From assembly GCA_034670405.1 (NCBI GenBank), contig JAXDDX010000001.1, positions 3,880,501 to 3,944,500 of the forward strand: 64,000 nucleotides of DNA, given 5' to 3'. The position numbers and the translations under genes were made by a program. The stretch is from Hoplostethus atlanticus. Taxonomy: Eukaryota; Chordata; Actinopteri; Trachichthyiformes; Trachichthyidae. Under the pieces are notes generated by a model, which was given only the letters and a program-made list of their open reading frames with translations, was not told the origin of the DNA and ran no database searches. This document shows positions 23,701 to 38,100 of the stretch, piece by piece (position 1 is the stretch's first letter; each line of letters begins with the position of its first letter).

Positions 23701-25972
23701 GCTGTGACAGGAAAAGCCTGATCTGGCTTAGTGAGCTGTGAGTGACAGGGTTTTCAAGTCTCCACTGATGTGTAACAAGTCTAAGGAGCTCCTCGAAGGG
23801 AATATATCCTAAATCCTACCACTTGGAACATACATCTGAGCTCTGCCTAAAAGTGTCTCTAAAGACTCCATGTCACAATGTCCTCTAGCAAGGAGATGAA
23901 GGAGAGAAAGGGAGTGTGGGAGAAAGGGGAGGGGCGGCATTAAGAAAATTGCCTTGTCTTTCAAAAGAAGCCCAATTAAACTCAAATGGAAAAGTGAGGA
24001 ATCCAAGCATGAAATTACAGGGTGGTGTATTACAGAAATTCATATGAGCATCCAAACCAAGGAGCCGAGTGGGCCAAACCAGGGTGGGCAGAAAAGAGAG
24101 CGCGATTGAAAGAGAAGGGGAGGGGAGGGGAGGGGAGGGAAGGGGAGGGGAGGCTCACCGTTTTGCCTTGTAGAGACTGGGCAGTGATAGTCTGGACAGG
24201 GATCCCTGCAGGCATAGACCTCCTGTCAGGTGGGTAGGCATACTGCAGGACAGAGAGAATAGGGATCAGTTCCGCTATGGATTGATTCAATTCTGTATAG
24301 GTTCATATTTTGTTTTATCTGAACTCACCTTGGTGAGGTTTGCCCTGTGGCGTCTGTCCATGCTCATGTCCCCGCAGTAGATGGGAGAGGATACCTCAGA
24401 GCGGGCGCTGTTCATGTTGAAGGATCGGAGAGGAGAGTAGCCGCCATACATGGACAGGGAGCCGTGGGAAGGTGAGGGTGGGATGGAGTGGCCTGGTGCA
24501 GCGTGCTCTGACAGGTTGATCATGGTCTTGGGGCTGGCCATGTTGCCGTAGAGCCCCGGCGGCCTAGTGTAGGCCTGCCTCTGCTGCCACTCAAACAGCT
24601 GCCACATGGTGTCATCGCGCATGGACCGGCGATTGTCGGTCGACGAGGGGCCCAGGGCCTGGTCATACATTGAGGGGGACATACTGCAGATGCTGTCTCG
24701 CTGTGCCATGCTGTTCCTGGGCATGGTACGGTAGCCGTCGCCATAGTGAGGCATAACTGGTGCCCGGTGGCTTGGCATGTTCCTGGGCAGCGTCTGGTAT
24801 GACATAATGCTGGAGAGGAGGAAAAACCAGAAAGCTTTATGATTAATAAGCAACTAAAGAGATCATTCATATTCCCTTGGTTCACACAGACAACTTCCTT
24901 AACTGGTATTGAGTGACTCTAAACCAGCAACCAGCCCTGTGATATGCTCTGTCCTGGGGGTGGGAGTAGAGCAGACTGCTACACATCACGGAGACAGATG
25001 AGTGGTGGAGAAGCTCTGTTCGGGTGCAGGTTCAAGATTGACCCACTTTCATTTTCGAGATATTTTTACCATGACCTTGCCTGACCCTGACCCGCTGTGC
25101 TGTGTGAGCGATTGGGCAATGCTCACCTGCAGAATTTGTCAGCTGCCAAAACGGGTGAGTTTGTGCAGCACATTACTACACATACTTTGACACTGCAAGC
25201 AACACGATCAACAAGTCTTCAGAAGTCTGAGAAACCAGGAAACTTGGCCGATGTGAGGCTGGACAACAAGCTTGATTGATTAAAGCTTCCCAGTCCTATA
25301 CAATTATTTGAAAGACTACAGGAATAAATGTCTCAAAAGCAATTCTTGCAGAAATGTTGCATCCATCACTGGGGTCCATGGTAATCTCCAAAGTCTATTT
25401 TAGACTAATGCTACCTAATTAGCCCTGGCTAGCTAGCCTTGTTAACTCATCAAAACAATCTAACGTTATGAAATGAAATACCATAGCAGCGAAAAATGCA
25501 TGATTTGTCTGTTCAAAACTACTGTAGTTGCACAAAACCATTATCAGTCTCTTGCACTGCCCAAAATTGGACTGAATAGAGCAACTCATCAACCAAGTTG
25601 CTTGCAGTGTGTACAAGCAGTAAGGTATGTGTGAACACTTCTGGTTTGTGTGTTTGTAAGTGTGTGTGTAGTACATAAAACTAAGACAAGATACCCCCAG
25701 GACAGATTAGAATATTCCAGCAACAACAATCCTTTAAACAGCTCCACTTCCTCAGCAGGTTCAAAGTCAGTGCAGCTGGCGACAAGAGAGCATCCTATTA
25801 AAGCTCCCCGACAGATCCTGGCCAGAACACGCAGTGGTCTGTGAAACCCAGCGGGGTGAAAAAAAATGTAACCCCATGGAAATTGAGCATCATGCTAGAG
25901 GACGTGCATATGATGTGACCATGGCAGGGAAAGGGGATTGTAGGGTTAGAGTAATGACAAACAGAGCCTGCT

Positions 25973-26025
<53 letters not shown>

Positions 26026-26093
26026 CAAGGTAAAGTATAATGGCTGTGTTTGGAAACAAACAGGACATTAGCAGATATGTTTTCCACCACAGC

Positions 26094-26156
<63 letters not shown>

Positions 26157-29100
26157 CGAGAGAGACATAAAGCAGACAGAGGGACAAAAATAGGCAAAGA
26201 CACACGAGAAAGAAAGAGAGAGAGAGATAGAGAGAGAGATTATTCAGGCATGGGTCAGGCATGGGCAGAAGCTTTTGCTCACTGCACCGCTCAGCTATTG
26301 TTTCCCCTCAATCCTATTTGCTGCTGTACACATTAATGATTTAAACACCGATGTTATGCTCTGAGTGCAGAAGTGCGTGGTGGCAAATTGAACAAACATC
26401 GCCATCCCTGCGACACGGGATATGCACTGAGATAGTTAAAGAGAATCCCTGCTGTCCCAAGAGGCCAGTGAATCAGCATTTCTCTTTAATGGCAAGTTTA
26501 ATCCCCCCCCCCCGCTCTTGCTGTCAGGCTACAGGCTTTGAAGTAGGACAAGATTGGACTGTTCGGGAATAACCTCAGGATGACTAGCGCTGGACCCTGT
26601 GGAGCAGATTGTCAGCCATTTGGCATGACTTCTCTGGAGTCCTCTGGAATCCAAACAAGTTAGGGAACCACAGGGGAGCTTCGGGTTTCTATGAACATTT
26701 GGACCACAATATTCTGTAGATCTGTAAGTATCTGCAATATGTGCTGAAGCCCCCAAAACCGATTGTAGTGTACCCAAAAGGCACATCTAAGTATGACTGC
26801 AGAATTTTAAAGTGGATGAGATAAAGAACAGCCACAGCTAAATCCACTAAAAGGACTTATATCCATTTATTATTCTCTAAAGTTTGCTTTTACAAACTAA
26901 TGTTTCAATCCCTTTTTGTTAAAAGCCAGGGTGTCTGCAGGTTTCTTCAAGGTTAATGCAAGGGATGTCTTTTAAGATATTTGTATTGCCAGTTAGAATT
27001 GAAAATAAGGACAATTTCACAATTGAAATAAATGTGTAACTGTAGCCATATCAGAATATAGTTCTGTGTGACTGGGCTGATTTCCCACCAGAAAAAAAGC
27101 GCACCAAGATTTCAAATATTTTTTCAGGACCTGCAGACACCCTGAAAGAAGCCATCCCCTCCAACCAACCTCCTGGTATCGTCGTCCTGGTTGCGTCCTC
27201 TCTGTGTGCGGACCCAGTTCTCCAGCTGTTGCATGGAGCTTGTCCTGCTGAGGGTGCGGTCTGGCTCCTGGGTGGGGGTTCTATGAAGGGGGACTCCGGT
27301 CGGGTCGTCTGGCTCCCCAGCTCCATTGACCTGGGGGACGTGGTACGGCCTATCCGTCTCTGTGGGAGTCCGTGATCTGATGTTGGCGGTAACGGCCGCA
27401 GCCTGGGCTGGCTGCAGCTTGATGCTGTTGATTTTGGTGAGTGGACGCTCGCGCTCCACGCCGTCACTCTGGAAGCCATAGCGCTCGGCTTCCCGCTGCT
27501 TCCTCTCCTCCTCTACCATGGAGGGAGTGGTAGCGGCTGTGGTGGTATGCTCTCGATCCACCTCACGGTTGCGTTCGTTGTTCTGGATTTCAGGCCGTGT
27601 CAGAGGCGGCCTGTGGTTGGTCACATGGTTGACCTCCTGCGGCCCGCACTGCTCCACTTTCAGCCTGTCCAAACTGACACAAAGATGGAGAAAAACAGAG
27701 TGAGTAGGAAGAAGGTAAAAATCTAAAAACCTGCATCAGCTAAAGGTAATCAAAACACCTGTGCAGTGAGGAGAGGGAGGGATGATAACTACAGTTGCAA
27801 GGAAAAAATTGTGAACCCTTTTGAATTACCTGCATTTCTACATAAATGTCTACAGTGTTCAAACATTAACAGCCAAAGCTAGAAAAGGATAATGACTTCT
27901 ATGAAAGAGGGTAATGTAAATCAGGTGATCCAATCAATGAGATGACATTCAGGTGTGGGTTAAACGTGTCCTGTCATACAAAAAACAAATAAAGTTTGGT
28001 TACGATTAGTCTGCTCTCCAAAAAAAAGATCTGTTGAAATGGAAATCTCCCGGTCAAAAGAAATTTCAGACGGGACAGAAGTGTTGTTGAGGCTCATAAG
28101 ACTGGAAGAGGCTACAAAAGCATTTCCAAAGACTTCATCAGTCTACATTCAGACAGATTGTATACAAATGGAGAGGGCGTCCAGAAAATACCACAGCAAG
28201 AGCACACCACATAATGGTCAAGGAGAAGACAAAGAACCCTAAGGTAACGTTGAAGGATTTGCAGGCATCTCTTGAACTTTATAACATTTGTGTCCACAAA
28301 AAGAAAAACAAAAAAGTGGTGTTCATGGGAGGATACCAAGAAGGGAACCACTGCTCTCCACAAAAAGCATTGCTGACTGTCTCAAGTTTGCCAAAGACCT
28401 CCTGTATGTTCCACAAAGCTACTGGAAAACTATTCTGTGGACAGATGAGACAAAAATTGAACTTTTTGGCAGCAAAACCTCAACCATGATTCATGGTGGA
28501 GGGAGCATCATGGTTTAGGGCTGCTTTGCTGCCTCAGGGCCTGGACAGCTTGCAATCATTGAGGGAACGATGAATTCCAAATTGTATTAGGAAATTCTAC
28601 AGGAGAATATCAGTCCATGATCCGAAGCTTGGGTTGGGTCATGCAGCATGACAATGACCCCAAGCACGAAAGCAAATCTACAACAGAAAACCCAAAACTT
28701 TTTGGAATGGCCAAGTCAGAGACCTGAGCTTCACCCTACTGAAATCCTGTGGCATGACCTGAAGCGAGCAGTTCTTGCAAGACATCCCAAACATATCAAT
28801 GAACTGAAACAGTTCTGTAAGGAGGAACAGTTCAAAATACCTCCTAACCGTTGTGCAGGTCTGATCAGCAACTACAGGAAACTATTGGTTGAGGTTATTG
28901 CTGCTAAAGGAGGTTCCACTGTTACTGAATCTCATGGTTCACATACTTTTCCCAATCCAAACTGTTACCATTTGAATGTTGAATAAAAACATGTAAAAGT
29001 ACAAATTTGTGTGTGTTATGTATTAAATCACATTGTGTTTGTCTATTTTTTATGACTTAAATGAAGATCAGACCATATTTTAGGAGCCGTTTATACAGCA

Positions 29101-32100
29101 ATGCAAGTAATTCAAAAAGGTTCACAAAGTCTTTCTTGCAACTGTACCTTTAGATAAGGCTCATATAAAGCAGCTGTGGTACTAATTTCTAAAGATTCCA
29201 TAGACTATGAGTACAATGTCTTTTCCAGGTGTTATATTAAGTATGAATGAGACGAAGGGAAAGTGTAGGGGAAACGGCCGGAGGTGTACAATGTTTCTTC
29301 CAGCTGCCAGAGCTAGCTAGGCATGGAGAAGGAAACAAGATATCTCCAATAAAACACTGCCTCTGTCAGGAGGCGTCTCAAAAAAGTGGCACTCAGACCT
29401 GGCAACCCCTGTGTAGCGCTCCCTTGCCTCCCCTCGAGCAGACCTGTTACAAAGCTCGGTAGTCCTCGGGGAGCTCTCCGGAGGTAATGGACACCACTGT
29501 TCCTTGGCCTCGGATGGACTCAAGGTCACAGCCTCAAAGATCAGCCAATTCCCCATAGCGGCGGGGCTCTCTAGGTTAACAATAAGAGAGCAAAAGGAAA
29601 GGCTCGCCTCCCCAGTTTCCACTCACAGCCTTTTTAATAGCAGCACTAGCCACGCGTAATGTCTTCTCCAGCCTTCTGTGGCTCCTCCAGCCCAATAAAA
29701 CACATTTAGCCTCCAGGCTTGTGTGCATTACCTCATACTTGTTTGGGCAGATTATACAAATGGTTCATTACCCCTGGAGGGAACAGTCCTTAACAGCTTA
29801 TGTTTCAGGCGGTCTTGCTCTTCTTTAACACTATCCATCAGCTAAAAGATATTAAGAACGGGATAATGGGTGGATCTAAACAGGAGACTGGCTAGTGCCC
29901 GAAAGTCTTACAGCAGCATAATATCGCCCCATTTAACGGGACTCTCTGGTGGATTTCAGACACTATTGCTGTGTGTAATTAAAAAGCACTTTGCCGTTAC
30001 ACCTCTGCTCACCCATGTAAGAGGTCCATTAGAGAGGCAGGTTGCCAGGTGACAGACGTTTAACACAGAGAATAAATAATGTTTAAAAAACCACCCTCCA
30101 TCCTGATGACTCATCCCACTGCCAGTCAGTGCAACTTCGCCTGCACCACACTTTCAGAGGGCACTTTTGTGTATGTTACAGTTTGATAAGACCTATTAAT
30201 TAACAACATTAATTAATGCTGTTAAGTAAGAATAATGACACAGGCTTCTTCACCAGAGATGTCAAATGTGGTTGTGCTGTTGCCAAACATCTTAAAAGGC
30301 TTAACACAGGGATTTAAAAAGCTCTTGCTTACAGTACAATAGAAAAAAAACTCAGAAAAGGAGAAATGAACCAAGGAATGCTTTAAGAACTGATTTAAGA
30401 ACTGTTCTCAAGTGCAACTAAAGCCTTCTTACCCATTTAAAAGCTAAAACCACCTGCTGCAATCTCCTAATTTCAAATAAATACAGGCTCTCCACTAAAA
30501 TGACGATATTACTTTTGCTAATACAAACCTTTTGACTGGCTGTGAGTGCACAAGTGCAGCATCTGTCATTGCTTTCATCCAAGACTCCATCTCTTTGGCT
30601 GTGTCTGAGCAAAAGTAGTATGTCCGCATGTTGGGGTGTGTTGCCTGATTCGCCAGTGGACAGGATCGGGGACAGGAAGAGAGAGAAAGAGGGGTTACCT
30701 GGAAGAGAGCGGAAACAGCACTGAGTCAACTGGGATTCATAGTAGATTAACCCTGACCTGTAAATCAAAGTTTTCTACTTTTAAGTTCATCAGTAAATAA
30801 TAGGCATGATAAAGCCGTTGAGGCATCCTGTGATGAGTCAATGACTACTTTACTGCATCTCATATTTCTAAGCAAATGAAACCGTGAGAAATGCTAGGTG
30901 ACAGCCTGTGAAATGCAGTTAGCTGTGGGTATCTGTACCATCCACATAAATCAAACCATGAGTCATCAGGTTACATACATGCCAGTAGATCAGGCTAGTG
31001 AATCTCCCACAATAGTGCAGGACTTACCATGCAACACTGTGTATGGCGAACATGCTGCTGATGCTCCACAGTCCATGTTCTCTCCCAGCGCACAAACCGA
31101 GATATTGTTAGAGCGTGTAAGAGCAAAACACAGATAGAGAAAAACAAAACTATCAGTGAGCAATCACAATATCCTGTTTACCAAGGTCTGAAAACAAAAG
31201 GTGCTGTCATCGCTCCAGAATAATTGTGTGAGGAATAAGGAACTTTATGAGACTGCCACGTTGGCCACAAAACAAGAGACAGGAAGAGTTTAGAATGAAA
31301 AGTACGCAGTCAAAGAGTTATCCCATCTCTGTGTGAATCACTGTAAACTGAAAGGGTCATGCCCTGCTCTCTTGTTTCCCTCTTCACCTCCTCCTCCTCA
31401 ACTCCCTCTGTCAGCCTGTGTCTAAGTTGGACATGGAGTGCGCTGTGTGGTTGGAGAGACCTTGGGCAGACTCCTGGGCGTCTGTGTTTGGCTGTGCTTG
31501 GCAGGGCAGCGTTGTTGTCTCTCCGGGTTTATAAAGGACCCACAGTCAAAGACACAGCACTGAGATCCCATAAAATATGTCTGCTGCACTGCAGCTTGGG
31601 GTTTCTGAGTCAGCTTAGACTATTGCAGCCCTTTAATACTAAACCACCGCCAGTAGACAGCATAGATCTTGCTTTCCCTTGGTCTCCCTGACGCATTTGC
31701 TTTAGTAACATTAAGTGTGTAGTTCAAAAAATGGTTCATAGCATTTCATTGCCAAATGCTTGGAACTTATTTCTAAAGTAAACACAAACACCTCAAAACA
31801 ACCAAATAAAGTAAAACTAGAAGTTGTTTTTTTCCCCTAAAGAAAACATTGTGGGAGAATGAGACATCCCACAGCAAAGCAGCTACTCTCCAACCTCAAA
31901 CTGTGTTCCAGGGGTCCAATTTTCTCTAGCTAGCTTTGGTCATTCGCTACTTAAGATAAATAATGTACTAAAACTAAACAATACTACTTTAATGTTATAT
32001 GCTCTGAATTCATTCAACCCAAAAGCTGCAGCCTAAGTAGGTTTGACAGGAATGAAAACATGCACTGACCTTGAAGGCATATTTTCTGTTTATATGATCA

Positions 32101-35100
32101 TCCACTGACAGCATGGATACATGAAAGCTCGGTAGGAGGATGCTGCCAAGTATCCCCTCCTCTTTTTCATCTGCAGAGAGAAACCAAGTCAACACAATGA
32201 GTTGGGAGCTACTTTTTGTCAGTCATCTTCAAATGGTGTATGATGCATCACTAAACTCCTATGTGGAATAGTAACTTGTAAATACACTGAAGGCCAGAGA
32301 CAAACCAAGTGGATTGTGAGATGAGACACGAACTGAAAACCAAACAGTGTTGGTCAGATGAACAGAGGAGACAGTCCAATCAGTGGAAAAGAGGAGCATT
32401 GATTCAACCTTATGCACAGCTATAGGCCGCTCTAATCCTCATTAGGTTAGCAGACAGAGCTCCACATTGACAATGGAGGACTGCACAAGCACTCTCCACA
32501 GGGGGGATTAGATTGGGTCTGAGTCTTATGCAGAGAATTGCTTAACCTCCCAATTGATACAAGCCATCTGCATAGCTCACCCAAAAACAGAGCAGGAAAA
32601 CAAACAATGTCGAGGACGTGGCTGCTGCAATCCTGTTTACACATTTGTCTGTGTTTATGTTTGTGTGTGTCACTTTGGGGAACTGAAAGTCAGGTTGCTC
32701 AACGGCATCCATGTTTCTGGCCCTGTAGGTTTCCATACTGAATAATTGAAAGAACAAACATAACTCAAGCTGGGGCTGTTATGCAAATGTCAACAGAGGC
32801 CTCTTGTCACATAGTGGCGGAGGGTGGAAGGAATAAGCTCTACAGCCAATAGTAAATAATCTTCAGGGGAGTTATTTGGTGGCTGAACTCTGGTTGGCCT
32901 CATAGTAGTTTGGAGGAAGTCGAGCTGTTTGTCCTGCAGGCCTGTAGAGCCCTGGCTCCACGACTGAAGGATTGAGGGATTGATCTGTTCGGCAGCCTTA
33001 CACACACACACACAGACACACACACACACACACACACACTCCCAGCATAAGCTGACACTGAGGGGGAGCCTGAGCTCACAGTAATAGTCTGATAGATAAG
33101 TGTGGCAGATAGCAGCTGTGTGTTTAGATGAGGGGCAGGAGGAGTTCATGACCTCTCTACCCACTCTCTGCTGATGGGTACAATATCTCAGCATGTCTGG
33201 ATGCAGCCTTTGGGTCTGCTGCTGTCCATGGCTTTTGTCAGTCAGGGGACAGAAAGAGGGTGACAGGAGCAGCAGACACCAGAAACAACACAGACATTTT
33301 GTCATCCTGCTCAGCAGAAATGATGTCTGTATCCACACAAAGTGAATCGAGGCTATCACTCTGGGCTGGTGCCACGCAACAATTACAGTTTCTCTGCAGT
33401 ACCAGCCTAGCAGGCCTAGTCTACAGTCACCTGATGGCCTCACTGATTCACAGCCATCATTGGACTTTTTCAGTAGGGGAGTTTTCAAATGCTCTCTGAA
33501 CACAGCTGTGTCAATATTCAATATTACCATTTGCACTGTATGAGAGAGGGAGAACGGCTCAGTCAATAGTAACTCAGTCAATAGCAGCTGATTAAAAAAA
33601 GATCATGACTAAAGCTTGCCAGTTTAGTGACGGTTTCCTACAGTGCAACGGTAGCAGGGAGGACGGCTCACGAGAAAGCCCCTTTTAATTATGGAATGGA
33701 AACTCTTCAAACTGGGCGGGGACTCTCACAGTGAGCCCATCTGTGAAAGGACATGACTGATGGAGATGCTAGTGGTCATTTAAAGCACTGCAAGATCAGC
33801 CATAAAACTCATTCAAGTTTCCATTGCAATAAATTGGTTATGCAAGTATGGGTGGTCTTTAATAAATTAGACTCACATCCCAAAGACATCCCTGTGGTAA
33901 TATGATGATAGTCCCTACAATGTAGAATTTGATAAGGATATATACAGATGAACAAGATAAATCCTGTTTAGTGCTACTGAATCTACGGATTAATGCAGCT
34001 TTTATATACAATTTAGGAACATGTTTGCAAAGCTCTGTCTTCTATCTTTCTGTGGCTGCTTCCAAACCTTGTTTCAACCCCTTGCTTTGTTCAAGGGGGG
34101 GGGATCTCTCAAATGCCAAAATGCCACAACAGAGGACAGCAGAGCCATTCCAATTAAGATATCTCCTCAGTTAGTCCTATCAGACTGCGTGCCACTAAGA
34201 CTCACACCAACTCGAGACTTGGATCCAGATTAATATCACAATTGCAAAGAGCACAGCTTCACACAGTCACAGCACTCTCAGCCAGTATTCGACCGCCGCT
34301 GTTGATGTTGTTAGCAGTGCAACACAACAGAAAGGTGTTCCTAGTGGACAAGACGTGACTCACCTCTGTAGTAGAACAGGCACAGGTCGGACAGCACAAA
34401 CCACCTCTTCTTCCACAGCTTCATCCCTGTGCTGTCCTACAGGGACCACAGAAGAATAGGGCAAGGTTACCCCACAAACTGACACCCACATTCCACCACA
34501 AATAGAAAGGACGACTACTTCTACCGTCATGCTTGAATGTTTGTGAACCCTCCAGGGTGTGGTCATTATTTAATAAATTAAAGAGGAAAATAACCTTATA
34601 TAAGCATATATACACAGACGGGTGACAAACCAACATCAAGTGTCTTAGTGCCCTGTGGATGGGGGGGCAGATCCTGGAAGAGACCACTCCCATGCCATTT
34701 CTATTCAGTCCTCTTATTGTTGACAGATGCACAATGACATTAGACGCAGCAATGGAGGCTTGTTATTCTCTGGATGTTATTCTAGGGTTGTTTTTGCTAG
34801 TTTTATTATTTGGTGATATTTTAAAAGGACTTCTAGTCAGAGTCACTGTCATGTTAAATGCTCTCTATTTCTATAATATTTGTCTCACAGTGGACTGATG
34901 GAGCCCAGATCTTTTTGATATGACTGATACCCCGAACTGATGCACACACACTACTCGCTTCCTCGGGTCCTCTGAGGTCTCCTTAGATTGTGACATGTTT
35001 TTCTTTCACCTGCATGGCTAACACCATACTGATCAGGTTTCTTTCATTAGCACTATGTGTATTAGCATTTTATGTGTATAGCCCTTAATCACCGTTACAG

Positions 35101-38100
35101 TCTCAAAGGGCCCAAACGGCTTCACAGTGCCCAAAGTGTGAAAACAATAAATGGTTAGTACATGACACCCCAACCTTGGACCCTCAAAGAGGACAAGGAA
35201 AACTCCAACAAAACCTTTCAGGAAAAAATGAAAGAAGCCTTGGGAGGGGCTACTCAGAGAGGGATCCCCCTACCAGGACGGTCTGGCGTGCAACAGATGC
35301 CGAGTTTGGGAAAGCAGTGTATACAGAGTGCATGAACCCCGTTTGATATAGTTTGTTTGACTCCTTCCATGTGATTGACTGTTTGCTCTATGCCTTTATG
35401 TTTGGTCACGCCCTTCGATAAGACACCAGACAATCAATAATTACATTGTGCCTCTGTCTGGTTGGTTGTCTGCTTTACACCCTCACCCGATGAGCATATC
35501 ATCTTTGTGTTGCCCCCATCATCCGTGGTGTGTATACAGTACATGGCTGCATTCTCTCATTGATTGTTGTCTGATGAAGGCCTCCTTGGCCAAAACGTCA
35601 TGTTTTTAATATTATCTAGATAAAAAAAAACATGAATTGTAGTGGAGAGTGTGTGGAAGCCATCCATTTTGTACTTCAGGGACCCATTCTGTTTTACACA
35701 TTCTCAGCCAGGGATGGAAAGAAGGGTAATCACCCATTTGGTGTTCAGGGGAAGGATTTGATATCTGATATGAAATGAAGTGAACATAATAAATAGTGCT
35801 CCACTGTTGTACGTATGTGATTTCAACCAAAACAACAGCTTCCCCTTTAAGAGGGAGCATAATGTTCAGTGGGTAATAAAAATAAAGCCCCTTTACTGAA
35901 GTCGTTCTCCGGTATCACTCGAGGCTGTGTTCAAAGGGCTTTTCAGGCTGCTGCTTGGAACAGGAGGAGGGGTGAGGGATAGGGTATTAACTGCCCCTGT
36001 TTACTTTGTTGGAAAATTTGAGCAGAGTGCTTAATCTTGGATTCCACTCGGAGACAACTCTGTCATTATGGTCGAATGACATGTAGACTGCAGTTTACTT
36101 CAAATGGAAATTCACTTCCAGGGACCAAACATGGTTAACATAATACGACTGAAAAGTTCTGTAATAGCAGATGCAATTCAGAACGTTCATTTTTGAAGTA
36201 CTCCTGAAATAGTGCAACACTGAGACTGAAATATCTTGCAATACCTTGCAATCCCTGTCTGCAAAAAGTCTTGGCCAGTCTTGATGTGATCATGTACGAT
36301 GTACCATTCACCAACAGTTCTGTCAGATCTCACTCTGCTTGTAAAAGCAGTTTGGGTGGGAAGGAAAAAAATGAGGCTTTCACTATGAATCACTGTGGCA
36401 TTTTGTTTTCCCAATGGATCAACTGAAGGGCTGCAGTTTTTTTTCCAGCCAAGGAATAGCTTCCAGGTTTGAATGAGGGAGGAAAATAAAAGTGCAAATC
36501 CAGCTTTTCTTCGTGGCGGCAGATTTGTGAGTCTTTTGGTTGAACTACATCACCCTGATTGAGGTCCCCAAAGAAATGGCAGCTGGCAGCTGTTTAAGAG
36601 GAAGCCTACTTGCGCTCACACAACTGTGCCAGGACGGCGCAATCAAAACTAAAAGAGAGTCTCCCACTTAGGAAGCATGAGAGAGCCCCGACTGCCTCAA
36701 GCGCCCCTTTTTCACCCCTGTTGTAAGCAACCAGGGAACCGTGATGAGGGATTGCTATTTAAACACTGCCCATGCTGGCTGACTGGCTGACTGGCTGAGC
36801 AGAAAAGCTGGACAAAGCAACGCTGAGATCCTGTAAGACATCAAAAAGCTTCCTTTGTGCTCATCTTAAAACTGTTGATCAAACACTAACAGGGAGATAA
36901 ATCTTTTATATATGGAGAATAGGGAAGTTTGCAGATACAAATTTTGTGTCTGATGTTTCAAGTTTAGGATATTTTACCAAATCTTTTCATTTTTAAATAG
37001 AAATTACATTGCTTATTCCCAAATAAAAAATAAAATAAAAACAGTTTCTGTCTCTCTGATTCATGAATTGATTGATTTTACAGATTCTAGAGTTGCATGT
37101 AAACTCACTCACCTGTTTATAAAGCCAGTTGCTCTTGATTACTGGGGCACCGGGGTTCCTCCTGATAGAGTTGGACCTCTTCCCAAAATTGTGGATTTTT
37201 TTGGGAGGTCTTGAGTGCTGGAAATGTGAATGAGTATATGGAAAGGTGGGCTCTATGTATAGACACATTCGAGTTTAGGATTACATAATCCTCATACAAA
37301 ACATTAAATAAACCTCACTTCAAGATTTTTATACTTATAGCTCTTGGACACGACTGTCTACCATATCTCTGTAGGTGAAAGTCATTCTTCATGACAATAA
37401 ATATCACAACATACAAAATGACAGTGTGTCTATATTATATAAAACATAAAGTCAATGAATACTAAAACTGATAAGTATTATTTTTCCATACTTTTGTAGA
37501 CATTTTATCAATTCCCAAATCTTTCAAGACACAGAAATTAAGACGAAATTATCAAATTTTCATGTATTTTTTCCAGACATCCGTAGGAAGCCTGTGTTCA
37601 TGTGTGCATGTGTGTCACTCACTCTTCCTGCTGGGCTACTGGGATAGTCCAAGCCGCCTGTGTAGTTGGAGGCTTCACTCATGGTGCTCAGTGGCCTCTC
37701 TTTCTTCTCATTCACCGGTGCTTTGGGGGCAGATCTAAAGAGGAGATAAAGAGCCAAGAGCAAGAGCAAGATAAGCCATCAGTCAGAAACATACACTACC
37801 ACTTTCTGCTCAATGACCTCGATAAAAGAAGGAGAATAGGAGGAGACAGCCTACATTGTCTGTGCTTCTATTCAATCCAGTTCTCTCAGTCTGCCCTGTC
37901 AGTCCGCTGAAGTCCAAACCCTCAGTTCTAATGAGATCTCAACATGGGCCTATGAATCAAGCCAATTACTCCCACCATGTCACTGCTGATACATTTTCCT
38001 TTCTCTAACAACTTTAAATGGTCTGCAAAGTCTGCCTGACATATTGAGCTGCAGCGGTTTATGCAGCAGTGAATCAGGCCAAGAATGCTTCTGAGAAGAA

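Larger units (their letters stand above)
18772..24158. other. plekha5 introns around the long-isoform cassette exons
   Basis: Introns between 18772 and 24158 hold a GT microsatellite (about 19219-19241), short polypurine tracts near 22030-22100, and otherwise unremarkable sequence. No transposon ends or extra exons were recognised. Confidence 0.6.
24810..27169. other. plekha5 intron with two GA microsatellites
   Basis: Contains AG runs at about 25976-26022 and 26095-26165 and a C10-type run near 26505. No exon or mobile element was recognised. Confidence 0.65.
30645..37112. other. plekha5 introns within the PH-domain coding region
   Basis: Three introns (1.4, 2.2 and 2.7 kb). They hold a CA microsatellite at about 33000-33039 and a cluster of repeat sequence at about 35060-35625 (separate entries). 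A long minus-strand open stretch at 32790-33581 runs through the CA tract and resembles no protein. Confidence 0.6.

Noticed and set aside
32790..33581. 263-codon minus-strand open frame, the longest in the window
   Set aside because: It runs through a CA microsatellite (Cys-Val run), lies inside a plekha5 intron between confirmed PH-domain exons, and resembles no protein family.
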